Shown: piece by piece, positions 22,536 through 34,617 of the stretch | Numbering within the stretch: the first letter of the stretch is position 1 | Layout of the letters: each line of letters opens with the position of its first letter | Assembly: GCA_019925095.2 (NCBI GenBank) | Contig: CM034406.1 | Coordinates: 8,621,388-8,685,387 of the forward strand | Length of the DNA: 64,000 nt | Direction: 5' to 3' | DNA from: Dendrolimus kikuchii | Taxonomy: Eukaryota > Arthropoda > Insecta > Lepidoptera > Lasiocampidae | Notes under the pieces: model-generated | Database searches by the model: none | What the model saw: the letters and a program-made list of their open reading frames with translations, nothing else | What the model was told of the DNA's origin: nothing | Translations under genes and position numbers: made by a program

Positions 22536-24878
22536 ATCCACAAAAAGGCACTGAAGACTCCCTCTATGATGTGGTGAACACAATACGCGCCAAGCTGAGA
22601 CTGAAAAAGATAATAACTCTCGTTTCACTAGACATAGAGGCAGCATTCGATAGCGCGTGGTGGCCCGCGATCAGGGTCCGGCTGGCCGAGGAAAACTGCC
22701 CAAAGAATATACAGAGGGTGTTGGGCAGTTATCTGCAGGATAGAAGTGTTAAACTTAGGTACTTAGGAGAAGAGGTAACCAGGAAGACCACGAAAGGCTG
22801 CGTCCAGGGATCCATAGGGGGGCCTATCCTGTGGGATCTCTTGCTCGACCCCCTCCTAACAGGATTGGAGAGATGCGAAGACCATGTCCAGGCGTTCGCA
22901 GACGATGTTGTGATTCTCTTCGACGGAGACTCCGGCCGCGACATTGAGATAAGAGCGAATGCGACGCTAGCGTATGTTCAGGATTGGGGTGTCCGCAACA
23001 AGTTAAAATTTGCTCCGCACAAAACGAAAGCTATGACCTTCACGAACAAATTGAAGTACGACACCCCAAGACTGAGTATGGGCGGCGTCAGCATTGAGAT
23101 GGTTTCGGAGATAAAGATCCTAGGTTTGACGATTGATAATAAGCTGACGTTTAACTCGCACATACGTACTGTATGTGCGAAGTCTTTACGCTTTTACGGG
23201 CAGTTATCACGCGCCGGCAAAAGTCACCTGGGGTCTTAATCCCGGAGTCATCCGGATTATGTATATAGCGGTGCTGGAGCCAGTAGTCCTGTACGCAGCG
23301 AGCGTCTGGACGCCGGCGGCTGCGAAGTTGGGCGTGCGTAAGCAACTCAAAACGATTTAACGTGGATTCGCAGAAAAAATGTGTGAGGCATACAAAACCG
23401 TCTCCCTGAACTCCGTAATAGTGTTGGCTGGATTACTCCCACTTGACCTTCGTGTAAAGGAGGTAGCTTCTTTATACGAAGCCAAAAGGGGAGTATCCCA
23501 GTCGATATTTGAGAACAGGGAGATGGAAATGCGAGTTGCTTACGCAAGCTCACTTCACCCGGCCTCACAAATCGAGCTACAGTTTAGCTGGCTGATAGAC
23601 TAGGAGCAGGTAGATGCGCAACGCCATCAGGCGGTGCGAATATTCACGGACGGCAGTTTAATTGAAGGCCAGGTCGGAGCATCATTATCCTTTTGGGATA
23701 ATGAGGCCGAGAGCAAAATCCGGAAGATTAAACTGGCGTCCTATTGCACGGTCTATCAGGCATAGATGCTGGCGATCCGTGAGGCTACGATTTCAGGCCG
23801 AAGACGCCCAGAAAAAAGCTTTGGCATATACAGTGACTCCAGATCGGCATTGCAGGCGCTGTACAGCTGGAGCTCTGTGAATCCACTGGCAGCAGAATCA
23901 CGAAGCAACATCATGGCAGCGAAGACCGAGGGGAAGACTATCGACCTATTCTGGGTAAAGGCCCACGTCGACATACGAGAAAACGAGCGGGCGGACGAGT
24001 TGGCGAAAGTGGCTGCGCTTTCGTTGAAGGTGAAGCCACTTTACGACAAGTGTCCGGTTTCCTTCGTCAAACGACAGTTCCGAATGGGAACGGTTGACGA
24101 ATGGGACCGGAGATACTGTCAAGACTCAACTGCGTCCGTTACGAAACTCTTTTTCCCGAATGTCACGCGGGCCCACAAGATTGTTAGGCAGGTCGGCCTC
24201 ACCGGCCTGCATACCCAATTGTTTACAGGGCACGGGGGATCCTCGAAGTACCTGAACCGGTTCGGGTGCAAAGAGAGTCCCTCGTGCATCTGCGACGACG
24301 ACGAGGTTGAGGATGTGCCACACATCCTGTTCTGGTGCCCTGAATATTCCCGGGAGCGGTACGATTTAGAAAGCAAGTTAAAAGTAGAAGTCACATATAA
24401 AAACATACCAGAGCTTATGTCGAAGTATAAAATAGAAGATTTTCTAGAATATTGTTTAAATATAGTTAAAAAAGTAATACGTAGGAATAAGAATAGATAA
24501 ATAAGTATACATTATAAAATATATATAATAGTATATATAAACTAATGTATAAACAAAAAAAAACAAAAAACAATGAAAAAAAAATGTAGTATTAAAATAG
24601 ATGAGTAGAAAATAAGCAAATTGTAACACCATAATAGTAAAAACAAAAATATAATAGAGTAAGGACCTTTTGTAAAATAGTTTCTGAATAAAGTAATAAA
24701 GAATAAAAAAGAAAAAAGAATAGATAATAAAAGAAAATGCATAAAGAGCGGATGCATAGAATAAACAAAAGAAAATATCAGCAAATAGAAAAGATAAACA
24801 AACAAAAAATAAGATAAAAAAGGCCGGACAAATCCTGTTCGTCTGGCGGAGGGGAATTTATAAAAAAATAAAAAAAAT
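22536..24878 (+). pseudogene. LINE (I/R1-type) ORF2 with RT, RNase H and CCHC, inactivated
   Basis: The fragment begins at the RT motif PQKGTEDSLYD (about 22540) and carries SLDIEAAFD (first catalytic Asp), QGSIGGPILW and FADDVV. It then shifts frame near 23220 and continues in a single frame to the stop at 24498-24500. That frame contains stops at 23358-23360, 23601-23603 and 23763-23765. The RNase H domain is clear (FTDGSL, YSDSRSAL, WVKAH.DI.ENERADELA), followed by a terminal C..C..H..C motif (CICDDDEVEDVPHILFWC). The stop at 23763 replaces the position where the RNase H catalytic Glu normally follows YQA. A long A-rich 3' UTR ends in an A-run at about 24871-24877. The endonuclease and ORF1 are missing. 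Having RT, RNase H and a terminal zinc motif together points to the I/R1 group rather than Jockey. Confidence 0.9.
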
Positions 24879-25085
24879 CGTCTGGATGGCTACCGCCCCT
24901 GATCTGAAGTATGCCGCCATAACAACTGAGTTGTATTCCGGATTCCGGTACCTACCAGTCTCCCTTTAGAGAGCCGCAGCACATTGTTAGCACCTTTGGT
25001 GCTAGAAATGTCCATAGGTGATGGTAACCGCTTTCTATCAGGTGGGCCGTCTGCCTGTATTTCTGAACTCAAGCAATAAAAAAAG
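24878..25085 (+). mobile_element. SINE-like retroposon, 5'-truncated (copy 6)
   Basis: Starts directly after the A-run of the preceding LINE with 'tcgtctggatggctaccgcc', lacks the first 100 or so bases of the family, and ends in 'caagcaataaaaaaagta'. The tight junction suggests insertion into, or at the end of, the LINE tail. Confidence 0.8.
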
Positions 25086-25740
25086 TAAGAATCTAATTAT
25101 CATGGAAGACCGTATTACATTTTAAAAAGAATCGAATAATGGAACTTTAGAATATCAAACTATCCGCTCACATTGAATCTGAAGTGATAATAATATGCCT
25201 ACCAATATAATGATTATAGCTCGGCGCTTTGATATTCCGTTTAGTCCTATGATTGCTTTCTTACATTTTCTCCCCTTTGAACGATCTGTAGTACCTATTC
25301 TTCATTGGAGACCATTGTTACACATCATCTTTAACGTCAAGCGTGTATGGCTTGGCGTCTTAAGACATTAGGTTATCTATCTTCATCTCTATTAACGAGT
25401 ATTTCTATTAAACCCTTACTTAAGTTCAATTTAAATTTTCAAAAAAGCATCCAAACCGGATAATAGCGCTCACGAAAACCTAAAGTCTAACTAAACTAAA
25501 GTTTAGTAGTAACTAACCAATTTAATCTCCTCATATCATCACTGAAACGAAATAGGTGACCTACCTATGATAATGTATTCACAAAGTACGTGAAACGAAA
25601 TATTCCATCTTAACAATACTAAGAAATTTGTCGAATATTTCTAACTTTGCGAAATAATAAGCGGTAAATAATTTTATCACTACTTTTCGGAAGCCACTAT
25701 TTAAATACTATAATAAAGATAAATAATATCGTCATTCGAA
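25086..25740. other. Intergenic DNA upstream of the cuticle protein promoter
   Basis: No repeat copy or gene recognised. It may contain distal regulatory DNA of the gene starting at about 26138, but I cannot point to specific sites. Confidence 0.45.
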
Positions 25741-26105
25741 TAAAGCACACACTGTCCGTACGAATCACGGGCGAGCACTCCGGTTGCCATTGAAATCAGT
25801 ATGATATTCGCCCATTATCAATGGCATGGCATGTCCCAATACTTTCACGTGCGCGGCGATTGCCCACAAAATTGTATCAGAATGTTCATATAATTTATTT
25901 AGTATAAAGACCTGATAGGAACTTATACATAGACGATCTTACTACACAATCACGATTGTCATTCGGCCGATTTGTACTAAGACTACTATTTGCGGGTTTT
26001 ATGTGTGAGTGCGCTTGTTTTTGTATATTGTACAAAGTGAACCTTTTGTTGTTGTTCTGTGGTGTGGCGCATAACGCGCGCACCCCCTCTGCGCACGCGC
26101 CCAAC

Positions 26106-26140
26106 TATATAACCCAGCTCCCGCCCTCATTTCGGCCAGA
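26106..26140 (+). promoter_or_regulatory. Core promoter of the cuticle protein gene (TATA box and probable start)
   Basis: TATATAA at 26106-26112 lies about 30 bases before 'ggccagacgc' (26134-26143), an initiator-like site, and about 170 bases before the ATG at 26276. The region just upstream (26070-26103) is unusually GC-rich for the window. Insect cuticle protein genes commonly use TATA promoters. The start site itself is inferred from spacing. Confidence 0.65.
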
Positions 26141-26168
26141 CGCAAGTTGCATTCGAACATAGCGATTC

Positions 26169-26191
26169 CTGGAAGATATCTAGTCTTCCAG
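26169..26191 (+). promoter_or_regulatory. Hairpin in the presumed 5' UTR
   Basis: CTGGAAGA and TCTTCCAG are perfect inverted repeats around the loop tatctag, inside the presumed 5' UTR of the cuticle protein transcript. The stem is short (8 bp) and may or may not be functional. Confidence 0.45.
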
Positions 26192-26275
26192 CAGCGCTAT
26201 TAATTAATATATTGAATTTATCTATCACTTATCTATCTTTCTTACTTTCACTTCTGTGCTTTATCACAAAACAAA

Positions 26276-26287
26276 ATGAAATCGATG
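26276..26287 (+). CDS. Cuticle protein exon 1 (M-K-S-M)
   Basis: ATG AAA TCG ATG is followed at once by a consensus donor 'gtaagt' (26288-26293). A very short first coding exon that holds only the first three or four residues of the signal peptide is the usual arrangement in insect cuticle protein genes. It is in phase 0 and joins to exon 2 at 43992 to give M-K-S-M-I-V-V-A-C-L, a good signal peptide start. Upstream sits a TATA promoter at the proper distance. The alternative start, an ATG at 43970 just before exon 2, is out of frame with it. The link across 17.7 kb is inferred, not proven. Confidence 0.7.
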
Positions 26288-26736
26288 GTAAGTAGTTTTC
26301 TAACACACATTTTTTATTTTTACCTATTTTATAAATTGTATTTTTAATTTACAAATCTTTATATTTACTTTCTTTATTACCTATTTAAAAGAAAATGTAC
26401 TTATGAAAAGTTTATATGAAAAACACCCTAAGTTATAGATAAAAATGGGAAATAATTAACAAACCTCATTGATGTAAATTGAATATGATAAGTTTCCAAT
26501 TGTATCGGTAGTGAAGCCCTACTATTATTTAATCTGATATTCAAAACTAGTTACATGCTTCGTAACAATAAAGGACTTGCCCAACATCCGATTTGTTTAA
26601 CTCCGCTGGATGCCTGACCTCGAATTTAAACAAGTTTAACCCATTTACCTGATAGAAACAACATGTTCCTTTCATAACCACTTAAGGAAACAATATATAT
26701 ATTATATTTTCTTAAGTTTTCGAGACTTGTATACAT

Positions 26737-26985
26737 AATAAAACTACGTTTTAACGGTTTTAAGCGCGGTAATTTTATTTGATAGAGTAAATAATAACCA
26801 TAAACAAAATTAAATAATTAAAATTAACAAGTTGGCGGTAGACTAAATAAAACTTTAACAATACTCGTTGACACTTGACATCTTTGTCTTCCGTGATCTC
26901 GGCCACTGAAAAGTGGCCGAAACGTCGGAAAAACCAAAATCAAATAAAATTACCGGGCTTAAAACCGTTAAAACGTAGTTTTATT
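26737..26985. mobile_element. Palindromic MITE with 46-bp terminal inverted repeats
   Basis: The left end 26737-26782 and right end 26940-26985 are inverted repeats with a single mismatch ('aataaaactacgttttaacg' and complement). Inside, an 8-bp perfect stem TCGGCCAC / GTGGCCGA (26899-26920) precedes 'aacgtcgg', with an outer ttccg / cggaa pairing. A partial copy with the same inner motif and right end is at 38816-38897. No coding capacity. Confidence 0.85.
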
Positions 26986-29900
26986 AAATATATATATTAC
27001 TTTAATATGTATAGTACAATACAAAATTTAACGTAAGTAATTCGGGATACATTGAAAATTCGGAGACCATGATCCCTTAAAACCTTTTTATGATCTATAG
27101 AGACTACACATCTCTATTTCTTCAAATCAACTCTTTTTTTTCTTCTCCTAAGATAGGAAAATAAAAAAACAAAATGAAAATTCCGTTATTTAAAATGCAT
27201 TTGTAGAATGTTTATAATATATACCTTCAAAAACAAAAAGAAATTGTAAACATGCGTAATTATTACATTATTCTAAATGGAATTATGATTCATAACAATA
27301 TGACCAGAATACATTTTATTGTCTAACTACAATTACATGTCATTAAATATGATATTATTAAAATAAAACAAACGAGTCGTAAATTTAATTAATGTAATGC
27401 ACTCGTCTAATTTGTTTCAAGTAGACTTCTAAATAATAGAGCTGACGTGAGCGAGTGTCGAAAATTAAAAAGTTAACGTACATGCGCACGCGACTCGCGG
27501 GTCATTGTCAGTAATCGTTGTTTTTTAAACTTCGCGCTCTATTTAACAAATACCACACATTTTGTTAAAGATGTATGTTTGTTGCGCACATTATAACTTA
27601 GTAATTAACGTTCTTTAATTTGACCGCTTAAAAGTTACAATTAAACCAAGATAATTACGTTATCATATGTCAGATATTAAAATAAGTCATTGTTTATACC
27701 TCAGAATAATAACTGAAAGTATATGATAAAGGGGACAAGAAAAACACACTCGTTTTTTTAAAATAAAAACATAATTTTTTGTCCAAAATGGCTATGATCA
27801 TTTGTTATGCATTACTTAGACCACTAATGTAGGTCTAAGATGCGATATATAAAATCTCAATTCATATTTTGACTATCTCTTTACTTAACTTGCACCCTAC
27901 TAAAAGGGAAAACAGTCGAACAACCTAGTAAACATACTTGTGAAAACATTTTTCAAAAAGCAGATCTAACAATCACCACATAAAAATTATTAAAGCATAA
28001 AATACAACATAAATAAAAAGCAGAAAAATGGCTTAGAGACCATTGTGTTTTATATTTAAGAATATTAATTATTGTATGTTTCCCAAACAAATTAAATAAA
28101 TAAAAATCAGCTGCAAATTAGCAATGCTTACTACGGTTCTATTAATCTGAAAGCCTTTAAAATTTTATTCATTCATCATATCATTCATAAATTATATATG
28201 TACCTGCAATATTAATACAAGCACTGAAGCCTTAACAGAATCGTACACATTATATTTCATTCCTTTAAAATGTCTTTATGCAATCATCATTGGAAACAAT
28301 TGACAAATCACTACCATTAAAGCATTAAGTAGAATATTTTCAGGGGCTTTATCTTGTTCAATATAGTTATTTTGTTGGTAAACAAACGCTTATAACGCAA
28401 GCCAACGTTGCGCAAACACATATCAATGATCTCACGAGTATTTACGTAAACTTGAAAGCTATCACGGGTTCGTGCGTAAATATTTCCTCGCTACGTCTGT
28501 TTTTATTTACTTTGTTCAATTGAGAAATTTCTTCAGGTATTCATAAAATGTTTGATAGGTACAATTGGCATTCGTGGAGTAATATTCTAAGCATTTGCTC
28601 CCCCCCCCCCCCTCTCCTAGTTCATTAAAAAGAACAGGTTCCAGAGGGCTTACTCTCAAACGCTTTTCGTTGTTCGTTTTTTTGGAATCCGCTCCAAAAT
28701 TCGACAAAAAGGACGTTTTAGACTAAGCCCTCTGGTTAGATTTCCTAAGTACATGTCTTAAAATAACTTTCCGTGAAGACTAATTTACATTGCCTTAGTT
28801 GAGTAGTATCGAACTCGCGAAACTGGCGAGTTAAGTCCTTATTATCGTTTAGACAGAAATTTTCCGGTAAGTAATAAATTGTTAAGTAATTGCTGGTCCT
28901 ATATCTTACTACTTATTCACCTGTCTTACCATTGGTAAAAATTTAACATTGCTTGTAAGGAACTTATGTCAAATTTTAACTAATAATAAAATATTAGACT
29001 TTTTGGCGGGAACTGAAAGAGGACGTCGTACTGCGCAGTTTTATTTTCTAAAATTATGTAAAATTACTCTAATATGAACAATAATTGCAGAATATTGATA
29101 GTTTTTGAATATTAATTATATGTTTTTGTGAGAAATGTGAACTGCATAATCAAATTTGATTTCGATTTCGAGTTTACACAAGAACTCCATTGCTGACGTC
29201 AGCTGAAGATCTACAATTCAGTCAAGCCATACGAAGACTAAGATTCCCTTGCCTGCTATTGTGGCTAATAGGACTGTCTAATAATAAAGGAAATTAAAGT
29301 TTAATACGATATATATGTATGAACCAGCCATAAGTAGATGTCTATCCGAACGATGATAAGGACACATTCCCAAGTACCCTCACTTCATAACTGATGCAAA
29401 TCTAAATCATGCTTTATTTACTCTTGTCTGAGTTCCTGACATCGGCCCCAAGGTAATCCATTTATATAGGTACCCATAATAAACGTAATTTGTTTGGCAT
29501 GAGAATATAAACGACGTATTTTTGTCTAGCAAAATATAACGCATAATCATACAACCAAATTAATGTTTTAAATGTTTTGACAAATACGCTTGAAATTGTC
29601 TGATCACAGGGATGAAAAAGTGCTTTTCCTCCCTGGGAAACTATTTTCACTGCTGTCACAAAGTTTTTTTTTATGTTTAAGGCTTGGCAACTAGGCCTTT
29701 AAGCCAGGTGCCGTTCTATTGTAGGCTACAATCGACGTCATTCAATGGAGTACTTGTGATAACTCGAAAGGCCACATTTGGCTATATAGTTCACATTTCT
29801 CGCAAAAAACCATTTCGAGGAATAGTCTTCCTAATCATTTCTGTCTAGTTAAAATTCAAAAAAACGTACAATCCCCTTGTATTTTGAAAGAAATGTGTTT

Positions 29901-30180
29901 GACCTTTGTTTGACCTTACTAAATCCTATGACGTCATTAGCATCTGGTGAAATGCATATGAATACCGTAGCCATTCAGTTTTAAAACACAAAACGACCGA
30001 CATTTTCCTTTTTATGTCATTGTTATGTCATACATAACATAAACAAACATTTCATTCGACGTATTCCAGAATAAAATTATGTAAATTAGCTCTTCAGACC
30101 AATATTTAGCAAATATCTGTATACTAAATACTTAAATATGATCTTAAACTAAAAGTCAAAGAAAAGTGCATTATGTAAAC
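26986..30180. other. AT-rich intron DNA, small repeat traces
   Basis: No gene seen. A C-run at 28600-28612 and a repeat-like stretch at 28990-29060 (related to 40805-40870 and 5590-5660) are the only notable items. Open frames of 60-65 codons are unremarkable. Confidence 0.45.
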
Positions 30181-30186
30181 GAGCGT

Positions 30187-30790
30187 TTTCGTAAACTGCG
30201 GTTGGAACGATGTCGAAACCTTTTCAAGAGATACGATCCAAAAGTAACCTGTTTACCAATAAGAAGATCATCATAGTGGAAGAAAAGTTTAATACGGTAA
30301 TACGCCTTACGCCAGAAGTTAATGCGTTCAGCCTTCTGTACACAATGTCCACCACATTCATCATCAGGAAGTGTAATGGTTTGATGAGGTGTTTCCTACG
30401 AGGAGGTCACTTCAAGGCGCAACATTTCCAAAATCACATATAGGAAGCAACGATTTAACCATTAAGTGATACTCTATTCCCTGGATAGCAGTGGATTTTC
30501 CAACAGGACTCTGCACCCTCCCATAAAGCTAAGTCTATCTAAAATTGGTTGCAAACCAATTTGCCGGGCTTTGTTCGGAGCGAAGATTGGCCATTGTTGA
30601 ACTCTGACTTGAATTCTTTGGATTATTCTTTATAAACTGTATTAGAGCTAATGGCATACAGAAAATTTACTAGAACCTGAATTTATCTCAAGCGAGCCCA
30701 TACCAATAAATCAAAAATTATTCCTATTGAAATGATTTGAACCACCACAGAAGAATGGCCCACACCTTTAAAGCTTATTAATTAATTAAT
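30187..30790 (+). pseudogene. Mariner-type (DD37D) transposase, decayed C-terminal half
   Basis: A dead Tc1/mariner transposase. The first part (30200-30440, with NLFTNKKIIIVEEKF) corresponds to the 'FTDEK' block, with the catalytic Asp changed to Asn. The second part, in another frame, has WIFQQDSAPSHKAKSI with the second catalytic Asp codon at 30507, and DLNSLDYSL with the third at 30621. That places 37 residues between them, the spacing of the DD37D (maT-like) group. A TAA stop lies between the two, and frameshifts separate the halves. The N-terminal DNA-binding domain and terminal inverted repeats are not recognisable. Confidence 0.8.
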
Positions 30791-33002
30791 TGAAAACAAG
30801 GATGGCTATTTTGAATAATTTAATTTTATATATACATAAATCTAGATGTTAGTAGTTATAATTCATGTAAACAATTATGAATATTTAACATTCCTCCATA
30901 AAATATTTCAGTTTTATTTTGTCTGAAGACTTATGAACATACATAGAAGGTAATGACTATATAGCTTAAGAGTTCACATTAAGAGTTATAAGAATTCGAT
31001 GATTTTCTATACTGAATACAAACTATTGTGAGTTATAAATATGTGAGTGCCATATATTTATATATGAATTGATTGATATATCTTTTGACTTGTTATTTTG
31101 TAAGATGAAATATTAAATAACTTTTAGCAGTTAAACTTGTTTATTTACTTAAAACACTTATTAATAATAATTTAGGACATATAATCTTTTCAGAAATGTT
31201 CGGTTTTATCCATTTCTTTTTTCTGCAGGCTAGTATTTGGTATTTTCTAATGCTCGAATGATGAGTATTTGGTATTTTCTCTATGTTTTTAAAATTTTCA
31301 TGTAAACTGCAGCGCATAACTCATATAAAGTTCTATGTTCAAGCATAACCCTTGCTTGTACAGAAAAGTTGTTGTTGCTAGTTCTTTCCGGATGACCTGA
31401 AAAAACAATTGATATAAATTGTCTGTTTAATGATTTGCATAGTCATTATTTCACTCATAAATCTACATATTAGTAACTATGTTACCCATCAAGATTATTA
31501 AGATAGATAAGATATTATTAACAGATTTACAATGAATAAGGTGTTTGTCACAAATCTTCATATTCCATGAAATCCTTCAAGCTTTAGAAGATGTGCTCGA
31601 TTAGCCACTTTTTAAGCTGTATGTGTAAGTGAATATATTTAAAACTACTAGAGAGTTTAATATTTTCCGGTAAGTTGTTGTATATGGTCAGACCTATAAG
31701 ATACCTTAGAAATCAAACACACTATACAATGGTCAGGACAGTGGTGCAATCCTATGTCTGTTCCTTTATTTGTATGTATTTATATGAGATACTTTACTTG
31801 TATTATAAATTAATAAGAAAGTAATATAGGTTGTTAGTTATTTGATTGTACCATATTATCAAATAAGTAATTAATATTATATTAATCGTTTTCTAATAAT
31901 CGGTCAGTTTCTAATTAATTAGTGACATTTTTGAATAAAACAGGTGCACATTTTAGACGAATTTCGACTCCAACACAAAATATACATCTATCATCATCTA
32001 TCAGTTAAATAAGTAATTAATATTACTGGTTTTATTACATGGATGAAATTTATAGACAGTAATAGTAATAAAATACACAAGTTCTAAAAGGAAGTAGCGG
32101 CGTCTGATGAAATCTTGATATGGACGAACAGGATGAATTTAGACACGTTCGCAAAACTACTTACATCAGGATTTTAACTCTTATTTCTCCAATATTATGT
32201 ACTGGAAGCTATGTACTCTAATAACATTACATTGTCAACTTTAGGTAGGTTTTGCGAATCAGCTTTTACAAAGTTGACACTCGTATGCGAAGATCCGGCC
32301 ATGTTGACAAAGAAAATATTTCATATATTTTCAATAATAAAACACTTCACTTTTTTGTCGCATGATTCCAAAATTATTTTCTAAGGACGAAATGAATTGT
32401 AATTAATAATATTAGCATTCAGAAATGTCGCATTAACCGCTGATCTGAATCCGATATACCCAATGTTGCCAGGTTGCTAATAGTGAAATCACTAAAATTT
32501 TGAATTTTTGTAGATAGACACACGTGTGTATATGAAACTAACTCCCAATGCATTGACTGAAAAAAGGCTTTATCGAACGTCGCAATGATTTTTGAAGTTA
32601 AAAACTTCTGTGGGCACTTTTGGGGTGGGGAAAATGCACTGAATTCCCGTGACCGTCACTCTGAGATACTAAGTTTTTACCTCTGAAGTGCCGTCCCAAC
32701 ATCTGAGAGATTTTTAAGTCTTACTAACGACACCCCCCCCCCCCCTTCCTCCCCTCAATTGAAACTAACAATACAACCTTTTTATTCTAACTGTATTGAC
32801 AACATCATTGGATAATGAATCATGTATAGGCCAGAGATTAAAAATGATAACCTAAATGTGATACCAAATCAAAGTATTTTAATGGTCGAATGTTTTAATT
32901 GCGAAAAGAATACTTTATTACAAATAAAGAAAGTAATGTCATTGCGATGTCTAATAGAATAACTGGAATTTTTGCCTGGTAATCAATGAATTACAATATT
33001 AC
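30791..33002. other. AT-rich intron DNA, nothing recognised
   Basis: No gene or clear repeat. A C-run at 32731-32744 and the repeated short phrase 'tagtatttggtattttct' / 'gagtatttggtattttct' (31232 and 31263) were noted. Confidence 0.45.
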
Positions 33003-33370
33003 TTCGTAATACCGAAGTAAGAAAGAGAGTTGGTCTGAAAGAGAGTGTCGGGGTGAAGGTAAGGAAAGGAATGCTCCGGTGGTTCGGCCATGTAGCAAGA
33101 ATGCATGATGAAAGAATGACTAAACAGATATACAATGCAAAAGTGGATGGATGCAGAAGTCGTGGAAGGCCACGACACACCTTCCATGACCAAATTGATC
33201 GTATACTAGCAGAAGGTGATGTCAGGAGCCTTAAGAACAGACGAGCGTGCATGACAAGAGCTATGAATGTCAAAGAAGCGAGTGAGGTGTGTAAGAATAA
33301 GCCTGAATTGCGCTCTGTTGTTCGTGCCTACCTCGCAAGGGAACTGGCGTGAAGCTATGTATGTATGTAA
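33003..33370 (+). pseudogene. LINE ORF2 C-terminus and 3' end with (ATGT)n tail
   Basis: From about 33004 the frame reads RNTEVRKRVGL, then LRWFGHVARM, MTKQIYNAKVDG, RGRPRHTFHDQI, a charged segment with RRACMTRAM, and VVRAYLARELA before the TGA at 33350-33352. The stop is followed almost directly by 'gtatgtatgta', a microsatellite-like tail in place of poly(A). This C-terminal pattern is typical of a LINE family abundant in insects. The open stretch is 99 codons with no disruption, so the insertion is fairly recent. Three shorter copies of the same 3' end occur at 10915, 47275 and 54215. Confidence 0.85.
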
Positions 33371-34617
33371 TCAATGAATGGTATCAAATTATAGCTGTAT
33401 ATTTTTCAATATAAGCTCTGTAAGATTGATTTTTCACTAAAGGTCACTTTAAATAATTTACCGATAACTTTAGAAAATAATAATAGTTGAACACGAAAAA
33501 TTATAAACATAGCGACAAAATTGCTAAGCTGGCCACACTAAAATGATCACGATATGTCATAATGAATAATGACAGTAATATTTAAATAGTAGCACAGATT
33601 ATTATGATTAGTAGGTTTTATTTTCGTTTTATAGGCAAAGGAATTAATGTAAAGTTGTCCCCAATGACGTCATCGGAGAATTTTTTTAAATATCGAATTA
33701 AAAAAAAACTAACTCTTAAAACACAAAAATATTCAAATTAGTATCTTAAAATACCCTATTTTACGTAATAAAAATATAAAACCCGAGTCACTGCGGTACG
33801 CACTTCGTGTCAATGTCACTGAAAGTTAAATAATTTTAGTATTACCAGGGTTAAAGTTAATTAAAAGGTTTGACAAGAAATATCGGTTACACAGAAATAT
33901 AGAAATGAATAATGACTAAATAGATATTGAAGTTAAAGACGTTTATTCTATAATGTCCTTGGTTGAAATTAAATATTTATATTTTATATGTTTTATACCA
34001 GAATAATTGCCAAACAATTTCTAAACTTTCTATACATAAACATCTAGAAGGAAATCTTTTATTAATGTCCATCCAAACGTTATCTGGAAAAAATCGCTGG
34101 TAACAGCAAGACCGCCCATTATTACGTATAGCTATTACTTTGATATTACAATACTTATTGTAAACATCTCGAAATAATAGCCAATAAATTAGACAAATAA
34201 ATAATCGACGAGTTCAATTAATATAATAAAGCAAATGAAGCTTCACGAAGTATCTACAAGTTCACCAATTATGTCTTTAGATGTCATTATTGGGTTAACA
34301 AGTGTACTAATTTCATATCAATTACAAAGTACAAATCTATGATTGTCCTTCATTACACACCGCTCAGGCAAATTTTGAATGCCTACATATCCCACAGAAA
34401 CGATGGTATTCTTCCAAGTGAAAATAAACTTGATTATAATCGATTCATTCCCAGAGTCATGAAGAAGAATCAAATATGCATACATCCATATCAAAAGGAT
34501 ATTACTGTTATATGAAAAACTCTGCAATTCTAACGTTGATTTTGTGAATTAGGAAAAATATATCTAATACAATCTGTAACGAAAAATCTCCCGAAAATAT
34601 TACAACTTTATAAGTAA
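33371..34617. other. AT-rich intron DNA, nothing recognised
   Basis: No supported gene or repeat was seen in this stretch. Confidence 0.45.

Noticed and set aside
24542..24805. Minus-strand frame of 87 codons after the RNase H LINE
   Set aside because: Pure A-rich 3' UTR read in reverse (F, L, Y, S only).
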